Below are positions 30,108 through 40,250 of a DNA stretch of 64,000 nt, in pieces. The DNA lies in the NCBI RefSeq assembly GCF_024346715.1, contig NZ_AP024852.1:372001-436000 (forward strand), in the 5' to 3' direction. The notes below the pieces were generated by a model. It searched no databases. It had not been told where the DNA came from and saw nothing but the letters and a program-made list of their open reading frames with translations. This DNA is from Photobacterium swingsii. GTDB lineage: Bacteria > Pseudomonadota > Gammaproteobacteria > Enterobacterales > Vibrionaceae. The translations under genes and the position numbers were made by a program. Positions within the stretch are counted from its first letter, which is position 1, and each line of letters begins with the position of its first letter.

Positions 30108-30500
30108 ATGGCAGAGAATCAATACTACGGCACTGGCCGTCGCAAAAGCTCAGCTGCTCGCGTTTTCATCAAACCGGGTACTGGCAACATCGTAATCAAC
30201 AAGCGTAGCATCGAAGTTTACTTCGGTCGTGAAACTGCTCGTATGGTTGTTCGTCAACCACTAGAGCTAGTTGAAATGCTAGACAAGCTTGACCTATACA
30301 TCACTGTTAAGGGTGGTGGTATTACTGGTCAATCTGGTGCTATCCGTCACGGTATCACTCGCGCTCTTATGGAGTACGATGAGACTCTACGTCCAACTCT
30401 ACGCGCTGCGGGTTACGTTACTCGTGATGCACGTTGTGTTGAACGTAAGAAAGTTGGTCTACGTAAAGCACGTCGTCGTCCACAGTTCTCTAAGCGTTAA
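30108..30500 (+). CDS. rpsI: 30S ribosomal protein S9
   Basis: A 130-residue S9 with the conserved C-terminus RRRPQFSKR, whose last arginine contacts P-site tRNA. I place the start at the ATG at 30108 ([14 protein letters not shown]) because GGGGA lies about 8 bases upstream and E. coli S9 starts there; the frame is open to 30093. Confidence 0.98.
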   Translation: MAENQYYGTGRRKSSAARVFIKPGTGNIVINKRSIEVYFGRETARMVVRQPLELVEMLDKLDLYITVKGGGITGQSGAIRHGITRALMEYDETLRPTLRAAGYVTRDARCVERKKVGLRKARRRPQFSKR

Positions 30501-30540
30501 TATTACGCGCCAGAATTTATTTCTGGTTACTGTGTACACG

Positions 30541-30573
30541 AAAAAGCTCAACCTTCGGGTTGGGCTTTTTTTT
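30541..30573 (+). terminator. Terminator after rpsI
   Basis: A 13-pair stem with one G-T pair capped by a TTCG tetraloop and followed by eight T. Confidence 0.95.
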
Positions 30574-30686
30574 GTCTAAAATTCCTCACTTATTACCTAC
30601 AAAATACTCATTTAGCGTCTTGTTCATTTGGATTTAATACAAAAAGAACATACCTCTCACATTTGTTGCAAAAAAGTAGCTTTATC

Positions 30687-30715
30687 TTGTCAAAAAGTAG
30701 GGTTTTCTTTATCAT
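30687..30715 (+). promoter_or_regulatory. Promoter of petABC
   Basis: TTGTCA at 30687-30692 and TATCAT at 30710-30715, spaced by exactly 17 bases. The region around it is AT-rich. Confidence 0.65.
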
Positions 30716-30854
30716 TTCCGCTGAATAACAACAGTAAAAAATTAATAATTTGGTTTCTCTGTTGTGTCATTTTGTTAAAAGTTAGCCGTAAGCTCCAGGG
30801 ACGCATAAGGAAATAATAATAAATCCAGAGCGGGAGTACATGGGAGAATGTTGG

Positions 30855-31445
30855 ATGAGCAATGCGCCAGTAAGTAACGGCCGCCGCCGCTTCCTAACTG
30901 CGACGACTTCGGTTGTTGGAGGCTTGGGTGCAGTCGCTGTCGCCGTGCCTTTTATCAAATCTTGGAACCCGAGTGCGCGAGCGAAAGCCGCCGGTGCGCC
31001 AGTTGAAGTTGATATCAGTAAGTTAGAAGATGGCCAAATGGTTCGTGTCGAGTGGCGAGGCAAGCCTGTTTGGGTTGTGCGTCGTAGCGAGGCTGTTTTA
31101 GAAGAATTGAGTGGTCATGATGGCCAGTTACGTGATCCTTCCTCAGAGGAACCGCAACAACCTGAATACGCTCAAAATCAATATCGTTCAGTTAAGCCTG
31201 AAATCTTTTTAGCCGTAGGTATCTGTACCCACCTTGGCTGTTCCCCTACTTATTTACCTGATAGCTTTAACGAGCAAGTGAACGGTGTCTCGGCAGGCTT
31301 TTTCTGTCCATGTCATGGTTCGAAGTTCGATATGGCTGGACGTGTATTTGCTGGGGTACCAGCACCGCTTAACCTTGTGGTACCACCGCATCAGTTCTTG
31401 GACGATAACACTATTATTGTCGGTGTCGATGGGGAGGTTGCCTAA
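30855..31445 (+). CDS. petA: Ubiquinol-cytochrome c reductase Rieske iron-sulfur subunit
   Basis: A 196-residue Rieske protein. The N-terminal RRRFL followed by a hydrophobic helix (about 16-36) is a twin-arginine signal anchor. Box I is CTHLGC (C124, H126, disulfide C129) and box II is CPCHGS (C151, disulfide C153, H154). It carries electrons from ubiquinol to cytochrome c1 in the bc1 complex. I choose the ATG at 30855, 8 bases after GGGAG. E. coli has no bc1 complex. Confidence 0.96.
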   Translation: MSNAPVSNGRRRFLTATTSVVGGLGAVAVAVPFIKSWNPSARAKAAGAPVEVDISKLEDGQMVRVEWRGKPVWVVRRSEAVLEELSGHDGQLRDPSSEEPQQPEYAQNQYRSVKPEIFLAVGICTHLGCSPTYLPDSFNEQVNGVSAGFFCPCHGSKFDMAGRVFAGVPAPLNLVVPPHQFLDDNTIIVGVDGEVA

Positions 31446-32710
31446 TGAGTGGTTTGCTCGACTGGGTCGAAAAAAGATTACCCGTGATGGATGCTTACAA
31501 AAAGCATTTATCTGAATACCCAATGCCAAAAAACTTCAACTTTTGGTACATCTTTGGGTCATTAGCCATGCTGGTGTTGGTTAACCAACTCGTGACTGGT
31601 ATTTGGCTAACCATGAACTACGTACCGTCGGGTGATGGTGCGTTTGCATCTGTTGAATACATCATGCGTGATGTCGACTATGGTTGGCTGTTGCGTTACA
31701 TGCACTCGACAGGCGCGTCAGCATTTTTCATTGTGATTTACCTGCACATGTTCCGTGGCTTAATTTATGGTTCTTACCAGAAGCCGCGCGAGTTATTGTG
31801 GCTATTTGGTATGTTGATCTTCTTGGTGCTAATGGCTGAAGCCTTTATGGGCTACCTATTACCTTGGGGGCAAATGTCTTACTGGGGCGCGCAGGTTATC
31901 ATTTCACTGTTTGGTGCGATTCCTGTTATTGGCGATGACTTAACACTGTGGATCCGTGGTGATTACGTGATTTCGGGGGCGACGCTCAACCGTTTCTTCG
32001 CTTTACACGTGATTGCGCTACCGATTGTGTTGCTGTTGCTGATCGTCTTGCACGTTCTTGCGTTGCATGAAGTGGGCTCAAATAACCCAGATGGCATCGA
32101 CACGAAACTGCCAAAAGGCAGCAAAGGTGAAGGGTACAAAACACAGTTCCCATTCCATAAGCAATACAGCGGCAAATACGACATTATCGACTCTATTCCG
32201 TTCCACCCATACGGTACGGTGAAGGATTTGGTCGGGGTGGCTGTGTTTGCGTTCTTCTTCAGTTATGTGCTGTTCTTTAACCCTGAGATGGGTGGGTACT
32301 TCCTTGAGCCTCCTAACTTTGAAGCTGCTAACCCACTGAAAACACCTGAGCATATTGCTCCTGTTTGGTATTTCACTCCGTTCTACGCTATTTTGCGGGC
32401 GGTGCCGGATAAGCTACTGGGAGTTATCGCCATGGGCGCATCTATCGTGATGTTGTTCCTATTGCCATGGTTTGACCGCTGTAAAGTGCGCTCATACCGC
32501 TACCGTAGCAAAATTCATTTAATCAATATTATTCAGTTCACTATCTGTTTTGTTGCCTTGGGTATTTTAGGTGCATTGCCAGCAACGGCGTTGTACACCT
32601 TGATGGCACAGATCTTTAGTTTTGGTTACTTCATGTTCTTCATTTTATTGTTTGTTTACAGTAAGAACGAAGTAACGAAACCGCTACCAGAGAGGGTGAC
32701 ATTCAAATGA
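31445..32710 (+). CDS. petB: Cytochrome b of the bc1 complex
   Basis: A 421-residue cytochrome b with about eight to nine membrane helices. Two pairs of heme-ligand histidines occur in helices B and D (RYMHSTGASAFF and LHVIALPIVLL regions). The PEWY-type motif of the quinol site appears as APVWYF. It overlaps petA by one base (TAATG) and petC by four. Confidence 0.96.
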   Translation: MSGLLDWVEKRLPVMDAYKKHLSEYPMPKNFNFWYIFGSLAMLVLVNQLVTGIWLTMNYVPSGDGAFASVEYIMRDVDYGWLLRYMHSTGASAFFIVIYLHMFRGLIYGSYQKPRELLWLFGMLIFLVLMAEAFMGYLLPWGQMSYWGAQVIISLFGAIPVIGDDLTLWIRGDYVISGATLNRFFALHVIALPIVLLLLIVLHVLALHEVGSNNPDGIDTKLPKGSKGEGYKTQFPFHKQYSGKYDIIDSIPFHPYGTVKDLVGVAVFAFFFSYVLFFNPEMGGYFLEPPNFEAANPLKTPEHIAPVWYFTPFYAILRAVPDKLLGVIAMGASIVMLFLLPWFDRCKVRSYRYRSKIHLINIIQFTICFVALGILGALPATALYTLMAQIFSFGYFMFFILLFVYSKNEVTKPLPERVTFK

Positions 32711-33444
32711 AAAAATTGATTGTGATGCTGCTGACTCTGTTACCAACCATGGTTATGGCGGCGGGTGGCAATGTCCACCTTGATGCAGCGAATAATGATT
32801 TATCGGATAAAGCATCACTTCAGCGTGGCGCGAAGACGTTCATGAACTACTGCTTTGGTTGTCATGCAACGCAGTACCAACGCTATGAACGTGTTGCAAC
32901 GGATTTAGATATTCCGCTCGATATTATGCGTGAAAACATGATCTTTGATCGTGATGCTAAGATCGGTGATCTAATGGTGAATGCGATTCCTACCGAATAC
33001 GCTGCTAATTCATTTGGCGCACCCGCGCCAGATTTAACCTTAGTGTCACGTGTACGTGGCACGGATTGGATCTACACTTACTTACGTTCATTCTATGCAG
33101 ATCCTAGTCGTCCGTTTGGGGTGAATAATGTGGTTTTCCCTAGCGTGGGTATGCCCCATGTACTGGAAGAACTACAAGGTGTGCCAAGCAAGGTATATGA
33201 AACACGCCTTGTTGACGGTGAAGAAGTCCAAGAATACGTAGGCATTAAGTCGGATGGTACGGGTGAACTTAACACCGAAGAATACGACGAAGTGGTACGT
33301 GATTTGGTGAACTTCTTGGAGTATGCCGGTGAACCTATGAAACTTGAACGCCAGAACCTTGGCCTTTGGGTGATGGGCTTTATCGTAATATTCTTTGTAC
33401 TTACGCTGCTATTGAAGAAAGAGTATTGGCGTGATGTCCACTGA
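32707..33444 (+). CDS. petC: Cytochrome c1
   Basis: A 245-residue cytochrome c1. It has a signal peptide (about 1-19), the covalent heme site CFGCH (49-53), a Met-ligand region around VGMPHVLE, and a C-terminal anchor helix (about 216-236). It passes electrons to a soluble cytochrome c. A terminator at 33474 ends the operon. Confidence 0.96.
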   Translation: MKKLIVMLLTLLPTMVMAAGGNVHLDAANNDLSDKASLQRGAKTFMNYCFGCHATQYQRYERVATDLDIPLDIMRENMIFDRDAKIGDLMVNAIPTEYAANSFGAPAPDLTLVSRVRGTDWIYTYLRSFYADPSRPFGVNNVVFPSVGMPHVLEELQGVPSKVYETRLVDGEEVQEYVGIKSDGTGELNTEEYDEVVRDLVNFLEYAGEPMKLERQNLGLWVMGFIVIFFVLTLLLKKEYWRDVH

Positions 33445-33473
33445 TCAGGTAATCTAATGGGTTAAGAATCTCG

Positions 33474-33504
33474 CAATGGGGGCACTTCGCCTCCATTGTT
33501 TTTT
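33474..33504 (+). terminator. Terminator after petC
   Basis: A ten-pair stem (CAATGGGGGC / GCCTCCATTG with one G-T pair, loop ACTTC) followed by six T. Confidence 0.88.
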
Positions 33505-33530
33505 GTGTCTTGATTATACTGGAGGGGTTG

Positions 33531-34169
33531 ATGGCTGTAGCTGCCAATAAACGCTCTGTGATGACTCTGTATTCTGATGCTTCGGATATCTACAGCCATC
33601 AGGTGCGTATCGTACTAGCAGAAAAGGGTGTGAGTGTTGAGATCGAGCTGGTTGATCCAACTAACCTGCCAGAAGATTTGCTAGATTTGAACCCGTACAA
33701 CTCTGTACCAACCTTGGTTGATCGTGAGTTGGCATTGTACCAAGCGGGCATCATTATGGAGTACTTGGATGAGCGTTTCCCTCACCCACCTCTAATGCCT
33801 GTTTACCCTGTTGCTCGTGGTAATAGCCGTCTAATGATGTACCGCATTGAGCGTAACTGGTACACACTAGCTGAGAAAGTAACAAAAGGCACTGCAGATG
33901 AAGCTGATAAAGCTCGTAAACAACTACGTGAAGAGCTACTTGCTCTTGCACCTGTGTTTGCTGAGTTCTCTTACTTCATGAGCGATGAGTTCAGCCTAGT
34001 TGATTGTTACCTAGCACCACTATTATGGCGTTTACCTGAAATGGGTATTGAGCTAAGCGGCGCAGGTTCAAAAGAAGTAAAAGCTTACATGACTCGCGTA
34101 TTTGAACGTGATTCGTTCCTTGCATCACTGACTGAAGCAGAGCGCGAAATGCGTTTGGCTGGCCAGTAA
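33531..34169 (+). CDS. sspA: Stringent starvation protein A
   Basis: A 212-residue protein with glutathione-S-transferase fold, the E. coli SspA length. It has an N-terminal thioredoxin-like domain (about 10-88) and a helical domain. SspA binds RNA polymerase and activates acid and stationary-phase genes; in pathogens it controls virulence. GGAGGGG lies 3-9 bases before the ATG at 33531, which decides the start. It is coupled to sspB by TAATG. Confidence 0.96.
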   Translation: MAVAANKRSVMTLYSDASDIYSHQVRIVLAEKGVSVEIELVDPTNLPEDLLDLNPYNSVPTLVDRELALYQAGIIMEYLDERFPHPPLMPVYPVARGNSRLMMYRIERNWYTLAEKVTKGTADEADKARKQLREELLALAPVFAEFSYFMSDEFSLVDCYLAPLLWRLPEMGIELSGAGSKEVKAYMTRVFERDSFLASLTEAEREMRLAGQ

Positions 34170-34672
34170 TGGATATGGAAAACATGACGCCACGTCGTCC
34201 TTATTTGGTGCGTGCGTTTTATGATTGGTTAGTCGATAACGATTTGACGCCTCACTTGGTGGTTGATGCAACCTTACCTGGTGTAAAGGTGCCAATGGAG
34301 TTTGTGACTGACGGTCAGATTGTGTTGAATATCGCTCCGCGTGCGGTTGGAAACTTAGAGTTGGGTAATGAGGCTGTTAGCTTCAGTGCACGCTTTAGTG
34401 GCCGTCCTCATACGGTGATTGTACCGCTTTACGCTGCTGTTGCGATTTATGCGCGTGAAAACGGTGCTGGTACTATGTTTGAACCAGAAGCTGCTTATGA
34501 AATTGATGAGCAAGCGATGGAACAAGACAACGATGCTGAATTTGAAGCGATCGTTGAAGCACCAGAAGAAAAGGTTTCGCCATTGGTCACTGTGGCTGAA
34601 ACGAGCGATGAAACACCAGACGATGAACCGCCACGCCCTCGTGGACGTCCAAGTTTGCGTGTTGTGAAATAA
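34169..34672 (+). CDS. sspB: ClpXP adaptor SspB
   Basis: A 167-residue adaptor. The N-terminal substrate-binding domain (about 5-112) has NIAPRAVGNLELGN, then a flexible acidic linker, then the ClpX-binding tail RPSLRVVK at the extreme C-terminus. It delivers ssrA-tagged proteins to ClpXP. In the linker, glutamate and aspartate dominate. Confidence 0.96.
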   Translation: MDMENMTPRRPYLVRAFYDWLVDNDLTPHLVVDATLPGVKVPMEFVTDGQIVLNIAPRAVGNLELGNEAVSFSARFSGRPHTVIVPLYAAVAIYARENGAGTMFEPEAAYEIDEQAMEQDNDAEFEAIVEAPEEKVSPLVTVAETSDETPDDEPPRPRGRPSLRVVK

Positions 34673-34693
34673 CACATTTCATCAATGCATAAT

Positions 34694-34723
34694 AAAAAAC
34701 GCAGCCATTGGCTGCGTTTTTTT
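34694..34723. terminator. Bidirectional terminator between sspB and dolP
   Basis: AACGCAGCC and GGCTGCGTT around the loop ATT, with A- and T-runs on either side. Confidence 0.93.
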
Positions 34724-34751
34724 ATATGCGTCTATCATGAGCATGACAGTC

Positions 34752-35294
34752 TTACTGATCTGGGTACTCAAATACTTTGATCACTTGTTTTACGCCATCG
34801 ACATTACGCGCAATATCCGTGGCTATATCGGCTTGCTCCTGAGTGACATAGCCAAGTAGAAAGACTTCTTGATTCTCAGTGATCACCTTGATCGAAGCAT
34901 CCTTGAGTTGTTTACTTCCAACCATCATGGATTTCACTTTGGTTGTTAGCCAGCTGTCTTTACTGACCTCACCTAAATCGGGTAGGGCACGTACTCTGAC
35001 TTGGTTATAAACAGCATTAACGTTATTAAGCTGTTTTACTCGGTATTCAAGCTTGTTTGCGATGTCTTGACTTGTTGCTTGACCGATTAGCAATACATTA
35101 CCTTCGTAAGAGACTGCATTGATCCGTGCCTGTTGACGAAATGGTGGCTTATTGACTGTACCAGCCACTTCCATTTCAATTTCTTTATCAAACCACTGTT
35201 GCTTAGCACCCCGAGGATCATCATCGGTAATACCAGCACAACCTTGGATAAACCATAGGCTTACCGCTATTAAACAGAGACGCCATGCCGTCAT
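34752..35294 (-). CDS. dolP: Outer-membrane lipoprotein DolP (YraP), two BON domains
   Basis: A 180-residue lipoprotein with a lipobox ending in FIQGC (C19) and two BON domains (about 45-112 and 120-178). DolP binds anionic phospholipid, works near BAM, and helps amidase activation at division sites. It is last in the minus-strand order lpoA-yraN-diaA-dolP, with only 3 bases to diaA. Confidence 0.94.
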   Translation of the reverse strand: MTAWRLCLIAVSLWFIQGCAGITDDDPRGAKQQWFDKEIEMEVAGTVNKPPFRQQARINAVSYEGNVLLIGQATSQDIANKLEYRVKQLNNVNAVYNQVRVRALPDLGEVSKDSWLTTKVKSMMVGSKQLKDASIKVITENQEVFLLGYVTQEQADIATDIARNVDGVKQVIKVFEYPDQ

Positions 35295-35297
35295 TAC

Positions 35298-35891
<594 letters not shown>

Positions 35892-36317
35892 TTAACCTTC
35901 CACTAAGGTATTCGTCAACCATTCAATATGATGGTCAGAACCTTGGATTGCGACGATATCAAACCGAAATGCAGTATGCTCGGCTGATAAACCTTGTTTG
36001 TTGAGCCAGAATAATGCGGCCCGTTTAATCTTTTGTTGTTTCTGCCAAGTGACGGCTTCGATGGCAGAGCCATAGCGAACTTGTTTTCGGTATTTAACTT
36101 CAATAAATACCCAGCAATTGTTATCACGCATGATCAGATCGATCTCACCACGACGGCAGTGAAAGTTACGTGTTACTGGCATGAGCCCTTGTTTGCTGAG
36201 ATAGCATTCGGCAAGGGCTTCAAATTGCTGGCCAACTTGGCGCTTATTGAACAGATTCAATACCTGTATTGGTGAATTCAGCCCAACTGATCTGGCGTTG
36301 AACAACACATTGCTCAT
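35892..36317 (-). CDS. yraN: YraN, UPF0102 putative endonuclease-fold protein
   Basis: A protein of about 141 residues with the restriction-endonuclease-like core: GEIDLIM, then FIEVKYR (E-x-K), the family's usual PD-(D/E)xK-type residues. Its function is unknown; a Holliday-junction or nuclease role has been suggested only from the fold. The start is uncertain. The ATG at 36317 overlaps lpoA by 74 bases. A TTG at 36260 would give about 121 residues with a 17-base overlap. The conserved part begins around KRQVGQQFEALA. Confidence 0.85.
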   Translation of the reverse strand: MSNVLFNARSVGLNSPIQVLNLFNKRQVGQQFEALAECYLSKQGLMPVTRNFHCRRGEIDLIMRDNNCWVFIEVKYRKQVRYGSAIEAVTWQKQQKIKRAALFWLNKQGLSAEHTAFRFDIVAIQGSDHHIEWLTNTLVEG

Positions 36318-38073
36318 CAATGCTTAAGATACCTGTTTTACCTGGCGTGCTGTAACTTTCAACGACGCGCATTTGTGGTAATTCGGTGATCATCTTGTAA
36401 GCATCCATACCAAAGGCATGTAAGCGAATCGCACTGTTGTTTTTATTTGGCCACAGTGTATCAAAACGTTCCATAAAGTTCTGGTTTGGTTCGATCAGTA
36501 GTGGGATGTCACTGAATTCAATACCACGTAGTTCACTAGTATCACTGGTTTTATCTGGGTTACCGCGTGAGCTTGCATACAGTTTTGGTGGTTTTTGATC
36601 AGGGTTGATCGCCACATCAATAAAGGGCTTGAGTAAGGTCAACTCCGCTTTGTTAGCGATCAAATACACCGCATCAGTGTCACGACGGCTGCGTTGCTGA
36701 GATTCTAGCGAACTTCCCACCACTTTTTGCATTTGATTAATGCGAGTTTGGCTTTCGGTTAAGCCAAAGATAGTCGCAATTTGTTGTTGAATTTGTTTAC
36801 GAGAGCCAAAAGACTCAACATCCGGTGATTTCCCCGTGAGTTGTTGCCATTGTTCGGTAAAGGCGGCGCTAACACGCTGACCAAACTTACTGTTTGGGGC
36901 CAGTACTAATGGGAACTGATGCCCTTTCGCAAACAAGTGTTGCGCGGCTTGCTCGGCTTCTTGTTCCGGCGAAAGCGAGAAGTAACACGCATTGGCTTGG
37001 CGAAGGTCGAGTTGTGCTGGCTCATTGAGTGCAAGCTGGGTAATCTGAGTGCTATTAAGCTGTTGGAACTCCGTCACTTTATTCTTACGTAGCGGACCGA
37101 TCACGAACTGGACACCGTCTTGCGCGAGTTTGTCTAAAATCGCTGGCATCGATTCCCCTTCGGTATCAAATACGTTGAGTTCGGTATTGATATCACGACT
37201 ACTGTCATCCAGCATGGCATTGATAAAACCATCACGGACGGCTTTACCTTGGGCTTCAAAACGACCGCTCATCGGTAGCAAGAGTGCGACTTTATCCAGT
37301 TGCGCAATTTCCAAGTCCATAATGGCTTGTAAATCTGCAGGCAAATACTGATTTGCTGGGTGGTACGGATTTTTTTCGAGCCACTCTTCAATCGCACCTT
37401 TTAACTGCGTCGGGCGCTGTAAGTAGGTGTTTTTCAGGATTGTTAGCTGCACCCAGCCGCGTAAAACGGTTTCGTTATCGGCTAAAGTTAGGTTTTGTAG
37501 TTGGTTATTGCTGTAGTGCGATAAATCACCCCATACAGCTTGCCAGTTATCGGCTTTTTGGCTGTTATCTAAATACTGATCAAGCGCAGTACGAGCTTGC
37601 GCTGCTTTAAACGGTTGTTTGGTTTGTGCAAACAATTCAGCTCTAAATTGGTGGTAGCGGCTGTATTGACTTGGTGATAATTGCCACCAAGGCTGAAAGT
37701 TTAGGGTTTCTAGTGCTTGTTGTGGCTGACCCTGCTGGTAGCGTAGGGTCGCGCGTGCTAACTGCCATTCGGCTAGCTGTACAGGCGTGAGTGACATACG
37801 TGATAAGCGCATCGCCTGTTTATCAGCTTGTGGCCAGCTGCCTTCTTTGATGAGGGCTTTTAATGCCAAAATGTGCCAGTTGATGCTTTCCGCACCTTGG
37901 GACGACTCGGCTTTGATAAGGTAGGATGCTGAGCTTTGTTGCGCGACAGCGGTAATATCAGCGACATTTGCTTGCTGTTGTGGCGATGAGCTACAGCCTG
38001 CCAAAATCACAGCAAGGGCTACAGGCGCGAGTAGTCGTGATACACTTTTACGCTTCTGGGTAAAATTAAGCAT
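36244..38073 (-). CDS. lpoA: Penicillin-binding protein activator LpoA
   Basis: A 609-residue outer-membrane lipoprotein. The lipobox ends in ILAGC (C27). An N-terminal TPR-like region (about 40-250) is followed by a domain with a periplasmic-binding-protein fold (about 260-600; KVALLLPMSGRF). LpoA reaches through the peptidoglycan to activate PBP1a. It is divergent from rsmI, as in E. coli. Confidence 0.94.
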   Translation of the reverse strand: MLNFTQKRKSVSRLLAPVALAVILAGCSSSPQQQANVADITAVAQQSSASYLIKAESSQGAESINWHILALKALIKEGSWPQADKQAMRLSRMSLTPVQLAEWQLARATLRYQQGQPQQALETLNFQPWWQLSPSQYSRYHQFRAELFAQTKQPFKAAQARTALDQYLDNSQKADNWQAVWGDLSHYSNNQLQNLTLADNETVLRGWVQLTILKNTYLQRPTQLKGAIEEWLEKNPYHPANQYLPADLQAIMDLEIAQLDKVALLLPMSGRFEAQGKAVRDGFINAMLDDSSRDINTELNVFDTEGESMPAILDKLAQDGVQFVIGPLRKNKVTEFQQLNSTQITQLALNEPAQLDLRQANACYFSLSPEQEAEQAAQHLFAKGHQFPLVLAPNSKFGQRVSAAFTEQWQQLTGKSPDVESFGSRKQIQQQIATIFGLTESQTRINQMQKVVGSSLESQQRSRRDTDAVYLIANKAELTLLKPFIDVAINPDQKPPKLYASSRGNPDKTSDTSELRGIEFSDIPLLIEPNQNFMERFDTLWPNKNNSAIRLHAFGMDAYKMITELPQMRVVESYSTPGKTGILSIDEQCVVQRQISWAEFTNTGIESVQ

Positions 38074-38081
38074 TGAATTCT

Positions 38082-38110
38082 TTCAACTGTGACAAATTAC
38101 TCTCTATATT
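38082..38110 (+). promoter_or_regulatory. Promoter candidate for rsmI
   Basis: TTCAAC at 38082-38087 and TATATT at 38105-38110, 17 bases apart, in the 61-base gap between lpoA and rsmI. Confidence 0.45.
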
Positions 38111-38134
38111 AATTGCAGATGAGATCTTAGACAA

Positions 38135-38995
38135 ATGAGTGAGACCAATTCATGCGCGGTAGATGTCGCAACTTTGTACATCGTCCCGACACCAATCGGT
38201 AATTTAGCAGACATTACACAGCGCGCATTGGATGTATTGGCAAATGTCGACCTAATTGCGGCCGAAGATACCCGCCATACATCCCGTTTGCTGTCCCATT
38301 TTTCTATCTCAACCCGCACCTTTGCGCTTCACGATCATAATGAACAGCAAAAAGCGGACTTTTTGATCGAGAAACTTCAGGCAGGTACAAGCATCGCACT
38401 CGTGTCGGATGCTGGTACACCACTGATCAGTGATCCAGGATACCACTTAGTCAACCGTTGTCGTCAGGCGGGTGTTAAAGTTGTTCCTTTACCTGGGCCT
38501 TGTGCTGTGATCACAGCACTAAGTGGCGCGGGGTTGCCTTCAGACCGTTTTAGCTTTGAAGGCTTTTTACCGCCAAAAAGCAAAGGCCGACGTGATACGT
38601 TTACGTCGCTTGAAAATGACGAACGCACGTTAATCTTTTATGAATCACCTCACCGTATTTTAGACTCTTTAGCCGATATGTTGGCAGTACTTGGCCCTGA
38701 GCGTCAGGTTGTACTGGCGCGTGAGCTTACTAAAACCTACGAAACGATTCATGGGGCACCGTTGGGCGAATTGATCCCATGGCTAAACGAAGACAGTAAC
38801 CGTTTACGGGGTGAAATGGTGGTGTTAGTTGCTGGTCATCGTGCTGATAAAACAGAGCTATCACCAGAAGCGTTGCGAACAGTGACTTTGCTTGCTAAAG
38901 AGTTACCGCTGAAAAAAGCTGCGGCTTTGGCTGCTGAAATTCATAGCTCTAAAAAGAATGCGCTCTATAAGTGGGGTTTAGAAAACCTAGAGTAA
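38135..38995 (+). CDS. rsmI: 16S rRNA (cytidine1402-2'-O)-methyltransferase RsmI
   Basis: A 286-residue tetrapyrrole-methylase-fold enzyme, the E. coli length. Motifs are [29 protein letters not shown] and [12 protein letters not shown]. It puts the 2'-O-methyl group on C1402 of 16S rRNA. RsmH, which methylates N4 of the same base, is encoded only 1.3 kb downstream at 40251. Confidence 0.96.
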   Translation: MSETNSCAVDVATLYIVPTPIGNLADITQRALDVLANVDLIAAEDTRHTSRLLSHFSISTRTFALHDHNEQQKADFLIEKLQAGTSIALVSDAGTPLISDPGYHLVNRCRQAGVKVVPLPGPCAVITALSGAGLPSDRFSFEGFLPPKSKGRRDTFTSLENDERTLIFYESPHRILDSLADMLAVLGPERQVVLARELTKTYETIHGAPLGELIPWLNEDSNRLRGEMVVLVAGHRADKTELSPEALRTVTLLAKELPLKKAAALAAEIHSSKKNALYKWGLENLE

Positions 38996-39106
38996 GCCAG
39001 AAGTAGTCAGTGTGATGCAGTGCCATCTCTAGTGCGAAACATAGTGTCTTTTTTGACCAAGCTAAAGCTCATTGGTTGATTTCACTGGTAACGGCGGTGG
39101 GACTCT

Positions 39107-39114
39107 TATACAAT
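39107..39114 (+). promoter_or_regulatory. -10 region of the RNase P RNA promoter
   Basis: TATACAAT (overlapping TATACA and TACAAT) lies 9-12 bases before the mature 5' end and is followed by a GC-rich discriminator (CGCCGCC), typical of stable RNA genes. The -35 is weak. Confidence 0.5.
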
Positions 39115-39123
39115 TCGCCGCCT

Positions 39124-39505
<382 letters not shown>

Positions 39506-39515
39506 ACAAAGAATA

Positions 39516-39558
39516 AAGGTGGTGCTGTGTTCATATGAACTTCGGCACCACCTTTTTT
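39516..39558 (+). terminator. Terminator after rnpB
   Basis: A ten-base stem AAGGTGGTGC / GCACCACCTT, with an internal palindrome GTTCATATGAAC in the loop region, followed by T-run. Confidence 0.93.
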
Positions 39559-39630
39559 CGTTTTAGCACCTTGTGATTTGGTGCTGGATGAAAAGAAGTG
39601 TGATTTTTCTGCTAATTATTCCCTGCTTTC

Positions 39631-39660
39631 TTGACTTCTTTTTTGACTCGTACGTACACT
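39631..39660 (+). promoter_or_regulatory. Promoter of the dcw cluster (Pmra)
   Basis: TTGACT at 39631-39636 and TACACT at 39655-39660 with 18-base spacing. The expected start (about 39667) falls at the first MraZ box. Confidence 0.6.
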
Positions 39661-39665
39661 TCAAA

Positions 39666-39700
39666 GTGGTTTATTGTGGTAAAAAGTGGGAATGTGAGGT
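39666..39700 (+). promoter_or_regulatory. MraZ operator, four pentamer boxes
   Basis: GTGGT, GTGGT, GTGGG and GAGGT at 39666, 39676, 39686 and 39696, each separated by exactly five bases. MraZ is known to bind direct GTGGG-like repeats with 10-base spacing upstream of its own gene. The array sits just downstream of the promoter, so bound MraZ would block transcription of the cluster. Confidence 0.85.
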
Positions 39701-39774
39701 GCAATACAGCTATTAACAATAAACACTTTATATAAGTGTTTGATTGATAATAGGGATATTACTGAGCACATTTT

Positions 39775-40233
39775 ATGCTTCGAGGTGTCACCACCGTTTC
39801 AATGGACGGTAAAGGACGTTTGGCTATCCCCAAACGTTACCGAGAGCTATTACACGCATCGTGTGATGGCTTATTTGTGTGCACCATCGATCATCAATAC
39901 CCCTGTCTGCTACTATATCCCCTTCAGGAATGGGAACGCATTGAGCAAAAGCTTTCCCGCTTATCCAGCTTTCAGCCTGCCGAGCGCCGCTTACAGCGTT
40001 TATTATTAGGGCATGCAAGCGAATGTGAAATGGATAGCCAAGGTCGCTTGTTGATTGCCCCTTCGTTACGTCAATACGCAGCGTTAGAAAGCAAAGTGAT
40101 TTTGGTCGGACAGTATAATAAATTTGAGATCTGGCATGAGCCATATTGGCAACAACAGATCATCACAGATACACAATTTCAGGCTGAGGATCCTACTGCG
40201 CTGTCAGTACGCCTTAGTGAGCTTTCACTTTAG
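39775..40233 (+). CDS. mraZ: Transcriptional regulator MraZ
   Basis: A 152-residue protein with two SpoVT/AbrB-like halves (about 5-52 and 81-128; [14 protein letters not shown] and [14 protein letters not shown]). It forms ring oligomers and represses the dcw promoter through the repeat array upstream. It is the first gene of the cluster, 17 bases before rsmH. Confidence 0.95.
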   Translation: MLRGVTTVSMDGKGRLAIPKRYRELLHASCDGLFVCTIDHQYPCLLLYPLQEWERIEQKLSRLSSFQPAERRLQRLLLGHASECEMDSQGRLLIAPSLRQYAALESKVILVGQYNKFEIWHEPYWQQQIITDTQFQAEDPTALSVRLSELSL

Positions 40234-40250
40234 TTGAAACTATATAATTT

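Larger units (their letters stand above)
30501..30854. other. Intergenic region, rpsI-petA
   Basis: It holds the rpsI terminator (30541), the petABC promoter (30687-30715) and an approximately 130-base petA leader. No gene is supported. Confidence 0.65.
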
